Shown: positions 51,520 through 60,947 of the stretch, piece by piece | Layout of the letters: each line of letters opens with the position of its first letter | Position numbering within the stretch: the first letter of the stretch is position 1 | Source of the DNA: Cellulosimicrobium cellulans | Lineage (GTDB): Bacteria; Actinomycetota; Actinomycetes; Actinomycetales; Cellulomonadaceae | Direction: 5' to 3' | DNA length: 64,000 nucleotides | Assembly: GCF_016921195.1 (NCBI RefSeq) | Contig: NZ_JAFGYF010000005.1 | Location: 1 to 64,000, forward strand | Program-made: the position numbers and the translations under genes | The notes under the pieces: generated by a model | The model's input: only the letters and a program-made list of their open reading frames with translations | Told to the model about the DNA's origin: nothing | Databases searched by the model: none

Positions 51520-51566
51520 ACCCAGCACCCACCCAGCACACCCAGCACACCCAGCACACCCAGCAC
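51520..51566. repeat. Five 9-base tandem repeats in leader of the binding-protein gene
   Basis: ACCCAGCAC occurs at 51520, 51531, 51540, 51549 and 51558 (two bases separate the first two). It ends 21 bases before the start codon of the solute-binding protein gene. The unit lacks G-rich ribosome-site character and could be a slippage-prone spacer or a translation-tuning element. Confidence 0.85.
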
Positions 51567-51587
51567 CACCGGAACACAGGAGTGACG

Positions 51588-52988
51588 ATGAAGTCCACAC
51601 GTCAGGCGATCGCCCTCACCCTCGCGGGGGCGCTCGCGATCAGCACGCTCGCCGCGTGCTCGAGCAGCGGCTCGGGCGAGGACGACGGCGGCAGCACCGA
51701 CGGCGACGGGAAGGTCACCCTCAAGGTGGTCTCCCTGCTCCCCGGCTCCACCGAGGAGGCCGTCGCCGCGTTCGAGGCCCAGGTCGAGGAGTTCGAGGCG
51801 GCGAACCCCGACATCGACGTGGTGCCCGAGGAGTACGAGTGGAAGGCGACGACCTTCGCCGCCCAGCTCGCCGGCGGCACCCTGCCCGACGTCTTCGAGA
51901 TCCCGTTCACCGACGCGAAGGGTCTGGTCGAGAACGGCCAGCTCGCGGACATGGACGAGCAGTTCCGCGCACTGCCCTACGCGGACAAGTTCAACCCGAC
52001 GATCCTCGAGGCCGGCACCGGGGCGGACGGCAACGTCTACGCCATCCCCGCGAAGAACGCCTACCCGGTCGCCCTGCACTACAACCGGGCGCTCTTCGAG
52101 TCCGCCGGCCTGGACCCGGACCAGCCGCCGACCACGTGGGACGAGGTCCGCGAGTACGCGAAGAGGATCGCCGACGCGAACCCCGGTGTCGCGGGCTACG
52201 CGACGATGACGCAGAACAACACGGGTGGCTGGCAGCTCACCGCCCAGACCGTCTCGCGCGGCGGGCGCACCGTCGAGGTCGACGCCGATCAGAAGGCGAC
52301 CGCGACGCTCGACAACGACGGCACCAAGGAGACGCTCGAGTTCCTCAAGGCGCTGCGCTGGGACGACAACTCGATGGGCGCCAACTTCCTCCTCGACTGG
52401 GGCAGCATCAACCAGGAGTTCGCGGCGGGCCAGGTCGGCATGTTCACGTCCGGCTCGGACATCTACACCTCGCTCGTGCAGACGAACGCGATCGACCCGG
52501 CGATCTACGGGCTCGCCCCGATCCCGCTCGACGACGACCCCGACGCTGCGACGCTCACGGGCGGCACCCTCGCGGGGGTCCCGGCGAACGTGGACGACGA
52601 GGTGAAGGACGCGGCGATCAAGTGGATCGACTTCTTCTACCTCGCCAAGCTGGTCGACGAGGACCGGGCGGTGGCCGACGCGGAGACCCTCGCGGCGAAC
52701 GACCAGCCCGTGGGCACCCCGGTCCTGCCGATGTTCTCCCAGGAGCAGTACGAGCTGAACCAGCAGTGGATCGCGGACTACGTCAACGTCCCGCTCGACC
52801 AGATGTCCGCGTTCACCGACAACATGTTCGACCTGCCGCTCGTGGGCGAGCCGTCGCAGAAGACCCAGGAGGTCTATGCGCTGCTCGACCCGATCGTCCA
52901 GGCGGTCCTGACCGACGAGAACGCCGACGTGGACGCGCTGCTCGAGCAGGCGAACACCGAGGCGCAGGCCCTGCTCGACCAGGGCTGA
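51588..52988 (+). CDS. Carbohydrate ABC transporter substrate-binding lipoprotein
   Basis: The 466-residue protein has a lipoprotein signal (ALTLAGALAISTLAACSSSG with a LAAC lipobox) and a family 1 sugar-binding body: VTLKVVSLLPGSTEEAVAAFEAQ, VPEEYEWKATTFAAQLAGGTLPDVFEI and WDEVREYAKRI. With permease genes downstream it forms the importer for a saccharide cleaved by the GH13 enzyme. AGGAGTGACG precedes ATG 51588. The ATPase subunit is absent; a shared MsmK/MalK ATPase elsewhere is likely. Confidence 0.93.
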   Translation: MKSTRQAIALTLAGALAISTLAACSSSGSGEDDGGSTDGDGKVTLKVVSLLPGSTEEAVAAFEAQVEEFEAANPDIDVVPEEYEWKATTFAAQLAGGTLPDVFEIPFTDAKGLVENGQLADMDEQFRALPYADKFNPTILEAGTGADGNVYAIPAKNAYPVALHYNRALFESAGLDPDQPPTTWDEVREYAKRIADANPGVAGYATMTQNNTGGWQLTAQTVSRGGRTVEVDADQKATATLDNDGTKETLEFLKALRWDDNSMGANFLLDWGSINQEFAAGQVGMFTSGSDIYTSLVQTNAIDPAIYGLAPIPLDDDPDAATLTGGTLAGVPANVDDEVKDAAIKWIDFFYLAKLVDEDRAVADAETLAANDQPVGTPVLPMFSQEQYELNQQWIADYVNVPLDQMSAFTDNMFDLPLVGEPSQKTQEVYALLDPIVQAVLTDENADVDALLEQANTEAQALLDQG

Positions 52989-53148
52989 CAGCCGGGCCGC
53001 GCGGACCGCACCGTCCGCGCGACCCGGTCGCAGACCCGGGTCGGCCGGCAGCGCCCCCTGCCGGCCGACCCGTACCCCGCCGGTGCCCGACGGCGCGACG
53101 CACCTCGCGTCGTCGGGCACCTCCCATCGCACCGAAGGACGTCCGCTT

Positions 53149-54114
53149 GTGACCGCCACCACCGCCCCGCCGCGACGGGGACCCGCCTCCCACGCGCGGG
53201 CCGACCGCGACGGCCGACGCCGCAGCCCCGTGACGTGGTTCCGTGGCGGCGGCCTGAGCAACCTCGTCTTCCTGCTCCCGCTCATCCTGATCTTCGGCGT
53301 CTTCTCGTGGTTCCCGATCGTCCGCGCGGTGATCATGAGCTTCCAGGAGACCAACCTCGTCACCGACCCGACGTTCGTCGGGCTCGACAACTTCCGCCAG
53401 GTGCTGGACGACCCGCTCCTGTGGAAGGCCGTGAAGAACACGCTGTACTTCGCGTTCCTCGCGCTGCTGTTCGGGTACCCGATCCCGCTGGTCGCGGCCG
53501 TGCTCATGCGCGAGGTGCGCCGCGCGAAGGGGCTCTACTCGGCGCTGGCCTACCTGCCGGTCGTCGTGCCGCCGGTCGTCGCCGTGCTGCTGTGGAAGTT
53601 CTTCTACAAGGGCAGCCCGACGGGCGTGTTCAACACGATCCTCGGTTGGGTCGGCCTCGGTCCCTACCCCTGGCTGCAGGACGCCTCGTGGGCCATGCCC
53701 TCGCTCGTCCTCGCCGCCACGTGGGCCGGCGCGGGCGGGACGATCATCATCTACCTCGCCGCCCTGACGAGCGTGCCGCCCGAGCTCTACGACGCCGCCG
53801 AGGTCGACGGCGCGGGCCTGTGGCGCAAGATCTGGCACGTGACGCTGCCGGCACTGCGCGGCGTGCTGTTCATCACGCTCATCCTGCAGGTCATCGGCAC
53901 CGCGCAGGTCTTCCTCGAGCCGTACCTGTTCACCGGCGGCGGACCGAACAACGCGACCGTGACGGTGCTGCTGCTCATCTACCGCTACGCCTTCCAGAAC
54001 AGCCTCGGCGGCGACTACGGCGCCGCGACCGCGCTGTCGCTCATGCTCGCCGTCGTCCTCGCGATCTTCTCGCTGATCTACTTCCGGCTCACCCGGTCCT
54101 GGAGCACGTCATGA
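53149..54114 (+). CDS. Carbohydrate ABC transporter permease (MalF-like)
   Basis: The 321-residue protein has six membrane helices after a basic N-terminus (about 1-30). It has the MalF/UgpA pattern SNLVFLLPLILIFGVFSWFPIVRAVIMSF at TM1 and the ATPase-contact loop EAA-like ELYDAAEVDGAGLWRKIWHVTLPALRG. The start GTG 53149 was chosen for AAGGA upstream; an earlier GTG at 53083 is possible. It is translationally linked to the second permease (ATGA overlap at 54111-54114). Confidence 0.92.
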   Translation: MTATTAPPRRGPASHARADRDGRRRSPVTWFRGGGLSNLVFLLPLILIFGVFSWFPIVRAVIMSFQETNLVTDPTFVGLDNFRQVLDDPLLWKAVKNTLYFAFLALLFGYPIPLVAAVLMREVRRAKGLYSALAYLPVVVPPVVAVLLWKFFYKGSPTGVFNTILGWVGLGPYPWLQDASWAMPSLVLAATWAGAGGTIIIYLAALTSVPPELYDAAEVDGAGLWRKIWHVTLPALRGVLFITLILQVIGTAQVFLEPYLFTGGGPNNATVTVLLLIYRYAFQNSLGGDYGAATALSLMLAVVLAIFSLIYFRLTRSWSTS

Positions 54115-55142
54115 CCCTCTCGTCCACCGACAACCCGAGCGAGGTCGGCGTCGTCGCCGAGGACGCCGCCGACACCGCGCAGCGCGCCTCGGCCGCTGCC
54201 CGCAGCCGCCGCGAGGCCGACCGTCGTCGGCTCCGCGCGCGGCGGCGCAAGGCGCTCGACGGCGTCGAGGACCGCGGCGCGCTCTCCGAGGCGGACTGGC
54301 GCCGGCCGAGCGTCCGCTGGGGCATGGGGACGACCCACGTGCTCCTCCTCGTGCTGCTCGTCGTCGTCGGCCTCGGCCCCATGCTGCTCCTCGCGAAGTT
54401 CGCCGTCACGCCCACCCAGGACATCCTGCGCACCCCGATGGCGGTCTTCCCGAACGGGATCGCGTGGGAGAACCTCGACAGGGCGTGGAACGACGTCCAG
54501 ATCAGCAAGTACTTCCTCAACACGATCTGGCTCGCGGTCGGCTCGTGGGTCTCGCAGATCGTCGTCGCGACGACGGGCGGGTACGCCCTGTCGGTGCTGC
54601 GCCCGCGCTACGGCAAGATCGTCCAGGCGCTCGTGCTCTCGACGATGTTCGTGCCGGCCGTGGTGCTGCTCGTGCCGCTCTACCTGACGATCCTCGACCC
54701 GCCGTTGCTGGGGCAGTCGCTCATCAACAGCTTCTGGGCGGTGTGGCTCCCCGCGGGCGCGAGCGCGTTCAACGTGCTGCTCGTCCAGCGGTTCTTCGAC
54801 AGCCTCCCGCGCGAGGTGTTCGAGGCCGCCCGCGTGGACGGTGCGGGGTCCTTCCGGCTGTTCTGGTCGATCGTCCTGCCGATGTCCAAGCCGATCATCG
54901 GCGTGGTCTCGGTGTTCGCGGTCATCGCCGCGTGGAAGGACTTCCTCTGGCCGTTGCTCGTGCTCAAGGACCCGAACATCCAGCCTCTGTCGGTGCGGCT
55001 GCCGTCCATCGAGGCGTCGACGGACCTCGGCGTGTTCCTGGCGTCTCTCGCCATCTCGACCCTCATCCCGGTCGCGCTGTTCCTGGTGTTCCAGCGGCTC
55101 TTCCTCCAGGGCGCGGGTCTCGGGGGAGCGGTCAAGGGCTGA
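54111..55142 (+). CDS. Carbohydrate ABC transporter permease (MalG-like)
   Basis: The 343-residue protein has a long charged N-terminus (about 1-75, Ala/Arg/Glu-rich, with RRREADRRRLRARRR) that is longer than the usual short front, then six membrane helices of the MalG/UgpE type. The EAA motif reads EVFEAARVDGAGSFRLFWSIVLPMSKP. It completes a two-permease importer with the binding protein and the GH13 enzyme. No ATPase follows; a terminator-like hairpin starts 20 bases after the stop. Confidence 0.92.
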   Translation: MTLSSTDNPSEVGVVAEDAADTAQRASAAARSRREADRRRLRARRRKALDGVEDRGALSEADWRRPSVRWGMGTTHVLLLVLLVVVGLGPMLLLAKFAVTPTQDILRTPMAVFPNGIAWENLDRAWNDVQISKYFLNTIWLAVGSWVSQIVVATTGGYALSVLRPRYGKIVQALVLSTMFVPAVVLLVPLYLTILDPPLLGQSLINSFWAVWLPAGASAFNVLLVQRFFDSLPREVFEAARVDGAGSFRLFWSIVLPMSKPIIGVVSVFAVIAAWKDFLWPLLVLKDPNIQPLSVRLPSIEASTDLGVFLASLAISTLIPVALFLVFQRLFLQGAGLGGAVKG

Positions 55143-55162
55143 CCCGGTCCGTCTCCCAGACC

Positions 55163-55203
55163 GACGTCGGTGTCGTCATCCCTCGGACGACGACACCGAC
55201 GTC
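55163..55203. terminator. 15-base-pair hairpin between ABC operon and phosphatase
   Basis: GACGTCGGTGTCGTC (55163-55177) pairs perfectly with GACGACACCGACGTC (55189-55203) around an 11-base loop, between the converging stops at 55142 and 55266. Confidence 0.7.
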
Positions 55204-55265
55204 GTGCTCGACCGCGACGAGCAGGGTGGTGCTCGACGGAGCCCGGCCCGGGCGCTCGGGGCGCG

Positions 55266-56564
55266 TCAGCCGCGGCCCCGGCCCTGCATCGCGCGCAGGA
55301 CGGCGTCGTGGACGTCGGTGTTGCGCTGCGCGCCCGCGAGCCGTTCGGCGCCCGGCCCCTGCGCGGTGATCGGCGTGGCCTCGCCCGTGTGGCCGCCCGT
55401 GGTCCAGTCGACCGTGAACTGCAGGTCCGAGCCGGCGAGGTCGAACGGCCCGTCCTCGGTCGTCGCGCCCTCGCCGCCCTCGTCGTCGGGGTCGACGTTC
55501 TCGATCGCGAGCCCGCCCGTCGCGTGGTCGCCCACGACGAGCACGAGCGTGCCGCGGTTCCGCGCCGCGAAGTCGAGGGCGAGCGCGACGGTCTCGTCGA
55601 GCGCCTGGCCGGCCTGGATGGTGCGCGTCGCGTTGCTGCGGTGCGCGAACTCGTCCACCGCCTCCTCCTCGACGAGCAGGAAGAACCCGTCGCGGTCCCG
55701 CGACAGCACGTCGAGCGCCTTGGCCGTCATGTCGACGAGCGGCACCTCGGGCTCGTACAGGTCGCCCTCGCCCTCGTTGCGCTGCTCGAACATCTCCTCG
55801 TTCGCGAACAGGCCGAGCAGCTTGCGCCCGCGCGCGTCCGCGAGACCCTCGGCGTCGGTCACGTACGTGTAGCCGAGGTCCTGCGCGCGCTCGACGAGGT
55901 TCCCCTCGGTCCCCTTGCTCTGCTCGGTCGGGTCCTTCGCGGGGTTGTCCTGCCACGCGCCCGGGTCGCCCGCCGGGTACCACCAGTCCTCGCCGCCGCC
56001 GAGCACGACGTCGGGCCGCGAGCTCTCGAGGAACTGGCGCGCGATCTCGCTCTGGTCGCCCCGGTCGGGCACGTGCGCCCCGAAGGCCGCGGGGGTCGCG
56101 TCGGTGACCTGGGCCGTCGTGACGAGGCCGGTGGCCTTGCCCGCACCCCGGGCAGCGTCGAGGAGGGTGGGGACCGGGTTGCCGTCGACGTCGACGCCGA
56201 CCGCCCCGTTGTACGTGCGGACCCCGGACGCGAACGCGGTCGCGCCCGCGGCGGAGTCGGTGACGGCCTCCTCCGCGTCGGCCGAGTCCGTGGTGGTCCA
56301 GCCGGCGTGCTCGAGCGAGTCCATCGCGAGCTGCCCGTCCTTGCCGACCGTCGCGAGCCGGATCAGCTCGCGGTGCGAGAGCCCGAGCCCGTCGCCCTGG
56401 ATGAAGATGACGTTGCGGGCGCGGTCGTTCCCGTGGCCCTGGCCGCCGCGGTCGCCGCGGTCGTCGCCGCGCTCGCCGCCGCCGAACGGCAGGAGCATCA
56501 CCAGCGCCGCGGCGGCCGCGACCCCCGTCGTCCCTGCGCTGAACCGTCCTCGTCGTGACTGCAT
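55266..56564 (-). CDS. Alkaline phosphatase, exported
   Basis: The 432-residue protein has a signal peptide (basic start, TTGVAAAAALVMLLPFGGG) and the alkaline phosphatase fold: NVIFIQGDGLGLSHRE (metal aspartate), the phospho-serine Ser104 in VTDSAAGATAFASG, LVTTAQVTDATPAAFGAH, GFFLLVEEEAVDEFAH and TLVLVVGDHATGG plus GGHTGE. It is secreted and frees phosphate from esters. GGAAGGGGAAGCTC precedes the ATG. The 164-base gap to the DUF2804 gene has no gene. Confidence 0.93.
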   Translation of the reverse strand: MQSRRGRFSAGTTGVAAAAALVMLLPFGGGERGDDRGDRGGQGHGNDRARNVIFIQGDGLGLSHRELIRLATVGKDGQLAMDSLEHAGWTTTDSADAEEAVTDSAAGATAFASGVRTYNGAVGVDVDGNPVPTLLDAARGAGKATGLVTTAQVTDATPAAFGAHVPDRGDQSEIARQFLESSRPDVVLGGGEDWWYPAGDPGAWQDNPAKDPTEQSKGTEGNLVERAQDLGYTYVTDAEGLADARGRKLLGLFANEEMFEQRNEGEGDLYEPEVPLVDMTAKALDVLSRDRDGFFLLVEEEAVDEFAHRSNATRTIQAGQALDETVALALDFAARNRGTLVLVVGDHATGGLAIENVDPDDEGGEGATTEDGPFDLAGSDLQFTVDWTTGGHTGEATPITAQGPGAERLAGAQRNTDVHDAVLRAMQGRGRG

Positions 56565-56728
56565 GAGCTTCCCCTTCCCACCGGCGTCGCTGCCGGTGCC
56601 GGCACGGCCGCGGAGGGGACGGTGTCGCCGTCGCGCGCGGGCCGCGCCCGGCGGCGTCGGTGCCGCCGGATCGTCCCCACGCTAGGCACGCCGCGGGCAC
56701 TGGCAAGCGGGGCGGGGGCGCGGCGCGC

Positions 56729-57772
56729 TCACCAGCGGTTGTGGACCTCCTCGGCCCAGCCGACGAGACCGTCGAACCGCACCGGCCCGGTCGTGGCCGC
56801 GCCCGACGGGCCACCGTCACGTGGGGTGAACGTCCCCGACCAGGTCCCGAAGCACTGGTCGGTCGACGACGACACGATCCCGAGGTTCGTCCGCGTGACC
56901 TTCGTGTGGAAGGGCTCGAACGTCGCGTCGAGCCCACCACCGGTGACCCGCCACGGCCTCTGCGGGTCGGCGAGGTCGTAGTCCCACGCGAGCTCGTCGG
57001 GGAGGTGGTGGATCCGCCCGTCGAGGAGGACGGCGTTCTCGGTCGAGCCCGTGCCGACCGTCCACCGCCCCCCGACCTGGATCCCGACGACCCGCCCGTG
57101 GCTCTCGCCCGAGCCGGCGCCCCAGTTCCACCGGACGTCGTACGGCCAGCGTCCGCGGCCGTGGTCGAGGACCGCCCACGACGACCCGGCGGGCACGTCG
57201 ACCGCCCGGCCGTCGACCCACAGCGTGCCGCGCGCGGGACGCGCGACGTCCTTGACCGTGTACTGGAAGCGCGTGTCGCTCCACGGCACGACGACGGCGA
57301 GCCGCTCGTGCCCGGGCGGCAGGACGGCGACGACATCGAACGAGACCTCGCGGGTCCGAGCACGCAGGCGCGTCCCGCCGTCGACCTCGTCGAGGTCGAT
57401 CGCGAGGTTCTTCGCACGGGCGCGCGCCGGGCCGTCGCCGAGCGACCCGGGGAGCTCGACGCCGCGCGCGGGCACGACGGTCGCGTCCGCACCCCATGTG
57501 CGGCCCGACTCCCGGTCCAGGACCCAGACCTCGTGCACCGCGGCGTAGTCGAGCGAGGACACGGTCAGCGCGAGGACGTGCGTCGGCGTGACGACGCCCC
57601 AGTACTCCCAGCGCTTGTTCCGGCCGGTGTGCCGGGTCCAGGGGCGCTGCCCGCCCCGCGCGACGCCGGAGGTGTCGACGAGCGGCTGCCGCGCCCAGCC
57701 GACCGACCGGCGGTCGAGGCTCCCGTCGGGCAGGGTGAGCGCCACGCGCTCGGTGATCTCCGGGAGCGGCAC
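56729..57772 (-). CDS. DUF2804 family protein
   Basis: The 347-residue protein shows DUF2804 features: the front PLPEITERVALTLPDGSLDRRSVGWARQPLVDTS, KRWEYWGVVTPTHVLALTVSSLDY, DHGRGRWPYDVRWNWGAG and the late LPDELAWDYD and STDQCFGTWSGTFT. The family is of unknown function, with a beta-rich build and no membrane helix; its order of motifs recalls tocopherol cyclase-like or lipocalin-type domains. GGAGGTGGAGCA precedes GTG 57772. No partner gene is evident. Confidence 0.85.
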   Translation of the reverse strand: MPLPEITERVALTLPDGSLDRRSVGWARQPLVDTSGVARGGQRPWTRHTGRNKRWEYWGVVTPTHVLALTVSSLDYAAVHEVWVLDRESGRTWGADATVVPARGVELPGSLGDGPARARAKNLAIDLDEVDGGTRLRARTREVSFDVVAVLPPGHERLAVVVPWSDTRFQYTVKDVARPARGTLWVDGRAVDVPAGSSWAVLDHGRGRWPYDVRWNWGAGSGESHGRVVGIQVGGRWTVGTGSTENAVLLDGRIHHLPDELAWDYDLADPQRPWRVTGGGLDATFEPFHTKVTRTNLGIVSSSTDQCFGTWSGTFTPRDGGPSGAATTGPVRFDGLVGWAEEVHNRW

Positions 57773-57964
57773 TGCTCCACCTCCACGTGGTCCGGCCCGG
57801 GCGGCTCTGCGCGACGGGCGACGCCGCCCGGCGCCCGGCCCGAGGAACGAGCGAGCCCGAGTCTACGGTCCGCGGGAAGCCGCCCGGACGAGGTGACACT
57901 CTGTCCCGTCAATGTCACGTCCCCGCGGTCCGCTTCCGGGCGGGCGGGGCCTGGAGCAGGTGCC

Positions 57965-59206
57965 ATGATCAAGAGCATGCCCCCGTTCTCCCCCCAGGAC
58001 GTCGCTGCCGGCACGGGCCGCGCCGCTGAACCCGTCGAGCCCGCCGCCACCCCTGCGAGCGCCGTCGACCCCGGTCCCACGCCTGACCTGCGCCCCTACG
58101 ACGCGCTCCTGCTGTACTCGTTCGGCGGGCCCAACAAGCCCGAGGACGTCGTGCCGTTCCTGCGCAACGTCACCGCGGGCAAGGGCATCCCCGACTCGCG
58201 CCTCGAGGAGGTCGGCGAGCACTACTACGGCTTCGGCGGCAAGAGCCCCATCAACGAGCAGAACCTCGCGCTCAAGGTGGCGCTCGAGGCCGAGCTCGCG
58301 CGCCGCGGCGTCGAGCTGCCCGTCGTGTGGGGCAACCGCAACTGGGAGCCGTACACGACCGACGCGATCGACGAGCTCGAGGCGCTGGGCGCGAAGAACG
58401 CCGTCGCGCTCGTGACGTCGGCGTACTCCTCCTACTCGGGCTGCCGCCAGTACCGCGAGGACCTGGCCGTCGTGCTCGACCGCCGGGGCCAGCTCGGGCC
58501 CGACGGCTCGACGGGCGTGCAGTTCGACAAGGTGCGCTCCTACTTCAACCACCCCGGCTTCGCGCAGGCGAACGTCGACGCCGTCCTGGACGGCTACGCC
58601 GCGCTCGCGGAGAAGGGCGGCGACGGCGCGGCCGCGCGACTCGTGTTCGTCACGCACTCCATCCCGGACACCATGGAGGCGGCGTCGCGCGTCTCGCACG
58701 CGACGTACTCCGAGCAGCACCTCGACCTCGCGCGCGTGATCGTCGCCGAGGTGTCGGCGCGACTCGGCCACGAGATCGCGTGGGACCTCGCGTACTGCTC
58801 GCGCTCGGGCCCGCCGAGCCAGCCGTGGCTCGAGCCCGACGTGAACGACCACCTCGAGGCGCTCGCGCAGGAGGGCGTGCGCGACGTCGTGCTGTCGCCC
58901 ATCGGCTTCGTCTCCGACCACATGGAGGTCGCGTACGACCTCGACACCGAGGCGATGGAGACCGCGACGGGTCTCGGGATGACCGCGGTCCGCGCGGGCA
59001 CCGTGGGCACGCGCGAGCCGTTCGTGCGCGGTCTCGTGGACCTGCTCGTCGAGCGCGCGGCCCTCGCGCGGGGCGAGGACGTCGAGGAGGCCACGGTCGG
59101 CGACCTCCCGGCGTTCCGGTCGGTGTGCGCGCCGGGCTGCTGCCTGCGCCGCGACGGCGAGCCGAGCGGCGTCCCCGCGCTGTGCAGCACGGACATCCAC
59201 AGCTGA
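57965..59206 (+). CDS. hemH: Ferrochelatase (coproporphyrin III ferrochelatase)
   Basis: The 413-residue protein has an Ala/Pro front (about 1-45), then [45 protein letters not shown] and [17 protein letters not shown] (the metal site histidine region). The C-terminal CAPGCCLRR with further cysteine supplies the [2Fe-2S] ligands of actinobacterial enzymes. It inserts Fe2+ into coproporphyrin III, as implied by the adjacent coproheme decarboxylase. ATG 57965 follows AGCAGGTGCC; ATG 57977 is possible. Confidence 0.95.
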   Translation: MIKSMPPFSPQDVAAGTGRAAEPVEPAATPASAVDPGPTPDLRPYDALLLYSFGGPNKPEDVVPFLRNVTAGKGIPDSRLEEVGEHYYGFGGKSPINEQNLALKVALEAELARRGVELPVVWGNRNWEPYTTDAIDELEALGAKNAVALVTSAYSSYSGCRQYREDLAVVLDRRGQLGPDGSTGVQFDKVRSYFNHPGFAQANVDAVLDGYAALAEKGGDGAAARLVFVTHSIPDTMEAASRVSHATYSEQHLDLARVIVAEVSARLGHEIAWDLAYCSRSGPPSQPWLEPDVNDHLEALAQEGVRDVVLSPIGFVSDHMEVAYDLDTEAMETATGLGMTAVRAGTVGTREPFVRGLVDLLVERAALARGEDVEEATVGDLPAFRSVCAPGCCLRRDGEPSGVPALCSTDIHS

Positions 59207-59234
59207 GCCCCCGTACCGACCAGGGAGGAACCCG

Positions 59235-59969
59235 ATGAACGACGCCGCGCGCGTCCCCGCGGACCACGAGCAGATCAACACCACCATCCGCTACGCGATG
59301 TGGTCCGTCTTCGCGACGGCGGCACCCCTGCCCGCCGACGCCGACGAGCGGGCAGGCCTCGTGACCGACGCGCTGAGCGCCGTCGGTGGGGGCGACGACC
59401 CGGCCGCGACCGACGGCGAGCTCGTCGTGCGCGGCTGGTACGACGTCGCGGGCCTGCGCTCGGACGCCGACCTCATGGTGTGGTGGCACGGCCCGACGAT
59501 CGAGTCGGTGCAGGGTGCCTACCAGCGCCTGCGCGCGAGCGGCCTCGGGGCGCACCTCGAGCCCGTGTGGTCCAACGCCGCGCTGCACCGTCCCGCCGAG
59601 TTCAACCGCGGCCACGTGCCGGCGTTCCTCGCGGGCGAGGCGCCGCGCGACTACCTGAGCGTCTACCCGTTCGTGCGCTCGTACGACTGGTACCTGCTGC
59701 CCGACGCCGAGCGCCGCACCATGCTGCGCGACCACGGCCTCGCGGCGAAGGACTACCCGGACGTGCGCGCCAACACGGTCGCGTCGTTCGCGCTCGGCGA
59801 CTACGAGTGGATCCTCGCGTTCGAGGCCGACGAGCTGCACCGCATCGTCGACCTCATGCGCGAGCTGCGCGCGACCGAGGCGCGCCGCCACGTGCGCGAG
59901 GAGGTCCCGTTCTTCACGGGCCCGCGCACGACGCTCACCGCCTGGGCAGACCGCCAGCCCCTGGCCTGA
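59235..59969 (+). CDS. hemQ: Coproheme decarboxylase HemQ (ChdC)
   Basis: The 244-residue protein has the HemQ/chlorite dismutase-like ferredoxin-fold pattern: [41 protein letters not shown] with the catalytic Tyr144 and [15 protein letters not shown] with the axial His167. It turns coproheme into haem b with H2O2 (last step of the coproporphyrin-dependent route). GGGAGGAACCCG precedes the ATG, and it follows the ferrochelatase by 28 bases, so the two form an operon. Confidence 0.95.
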   Translation: MNDAARVPADHEQINTTIRYAMWSVFATAAPLPADADERAGLVTDALSAVGGGDDPAATDGELVVRGWYDVAGLRSDADLMVWWHGPTIESVQGAYQRLRASGLGAHLEPVWSNAALHRPAEFNRGHVPAFLAGEAPRDYLSVYPFVRSYDWYLLPDAERRTMLRDHGLAAKDYPDVRANTVASFALGDYEWILAFEADELHRIVDLMRELRATEARRHVREEVPFFTGPRTTLTAWADRQPLA

Positions 59970-59996
59970 GCGGCGCCGCCTACCTTTCTCTTCGTT

Positions 59997-60021
59997 CGAC
60001 GCTGCTCGGCGAGCAGCGTCG
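59997..60021 (+). terminator. Hairpin terminator after hemQ
   Basis: CGACGCTGCTC (59997-60007) pairs perfectly with GAGCAGCGTCG (60011-60021) around GGC. It lies 28 bases after the hemQ stop, preceded by CTTTCTCTTCG. Confidence 0.75.
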
Positions 60022-60057
60022 GTCTCGGCAGCGCGGTGGCCGAGGGCTCCCCAGATG

Positions 60058-60071
60058 CTCAGCATGCTGAG
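60058..60071. promoter_or_regulatory. 14-base palindrome upstream of TspO-like gene
   Basis: CTCAGCATGCTGAG is perfectly self-complementary and ends 18 bases before the ATG at 60090. No adjacent regulator gene is seen; it could be an operator for a distant regulator. Confidence 0.5.
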
Positions 60072-60089
60072 TGATGTCACGCTGGAGGC

Positions 60090-60920
60090 ATGAGCACAGC
60101 AGCCGTCCCGGCGGGCGTCGTCCCGGCGCCCGCGCCCTCCGACCGCGTCCGCCAGGTCGTCGTCCTCGTCGGCTCGCTCGTCGCGGCCGGGGCGGCCGCG
60201 TACGGCGCGGGAGCGTTCGGCGGCACCGCCGTCGAGCAGACCGCCGGGGGCGCGCTGTCCTCGACCGCGACTCCCGTGGCGCCCGACGGCCCGGCGTTCC
60301 GCATCTGGTCCGTGATCTACCTCGGGCTCTTCGCGTTCGCGGTCTACCAGGTCCTACCGCGGCACGGAGCGAGCCCGCGCCTGCGCGCGACGTCGTGGTG
60401 GGTCCTCGCCTCCATGGTGCTCAACGCCGCGTGGATCGGGGTCGTGCAGGCCGGGTGGGTCCCGCTGAGCGTCGTCGTCATCGCGGCGCTGCTCGCCGTC
60501 GACGCGGTGGTCGTCGTGCGGCTGGTACGCCGGCGGCCGGAGTCGACCGCGCAGGCCGTCGTGCTCGACGGGACCATGGGCCTGTACACCGGCTGGGTCA
60601 GCGTCGCGACGCTCGCGAACGTCGCCGCGGCGCTCGCGGACGCGGGCGTCGGCGACCTCGGCCTGGGCGCGACGGGCTGGTCGGTCGTGCTCGTCGCGCT
60701 CGCCGCGGGGCTGTCCGTCGCGTGGGCGGCGTTCGCCGCCGGACGCCGTGCGGTCGCGCTCGGCATCGGTCTCGCCATGGCGTGGGGTCTCGCGTGGATC
60801 GCCGTCGCGCGGTTCGGGGGCGGGCTCGTGGACACCACCGTGGCCTGGGCCGCCGTCGGCGCCTCTGCGGTCGCGCTCGTCGCGGCGGTCGTCGCCGCGA
60901 CACGCCCGGCGCGCGCCTGA
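60090..60920 (+). CDS. TspO/MBR-like tryptophan-rich membrane protein
   Basis: The 276-residue protein has a disordered front (1-20) and about seven to eight membrane helices. Helix motifs FRIWSVIYLGLFAFAVYQV and SWWVLASMVLNAAWIGVVQAGW match the TspO W-x-IYxL and N-x-W-I patterns. It is longer than the five-helix, 150-residue TspO; such longer actinobacterial members are usually labelled tryptophan-rich sensory proteins. TspO binds porphyrins, so its place after hemH-hemQ (120 bases away) fits. Starts at ATG 60090 after CTGGAGGC. Confidence 0.75.
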   Translation: MSTAAVPAGVVPAPAPSDRVRQVVVLVGSLVAAGAAAYGAGAFGGTAVEQTAGGALSSTATPVAPDGPAFRIWSVIYLGLFAFAVYQVLPRHGASPRLRATSWWVLASMVLNAAWIGVVQAGWVPLSVVVIAALLAVDAVVVVRLVRRRPESTAQAVVLDGTMGLYTGWVSVATLANVAAALADAGVGDLGLGATGWSVVLVALAAGLSVAWAAFAAGRRAVALGIGLAMAWGLAWIAVARFGGGLVDTTVAWAAVGASAVALVAAVVAATRPARA

Positions 60921-60947
60921 CCCTCGCGCCGGGCGGTCGGCCGCGCG

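Noticed and set aside
51520-51566. Short CRISPR or iteron plasmid origin
   Set aside because: Only five 9-base units, no spacers, no rep gene; it lies in an ordinary operon leader.
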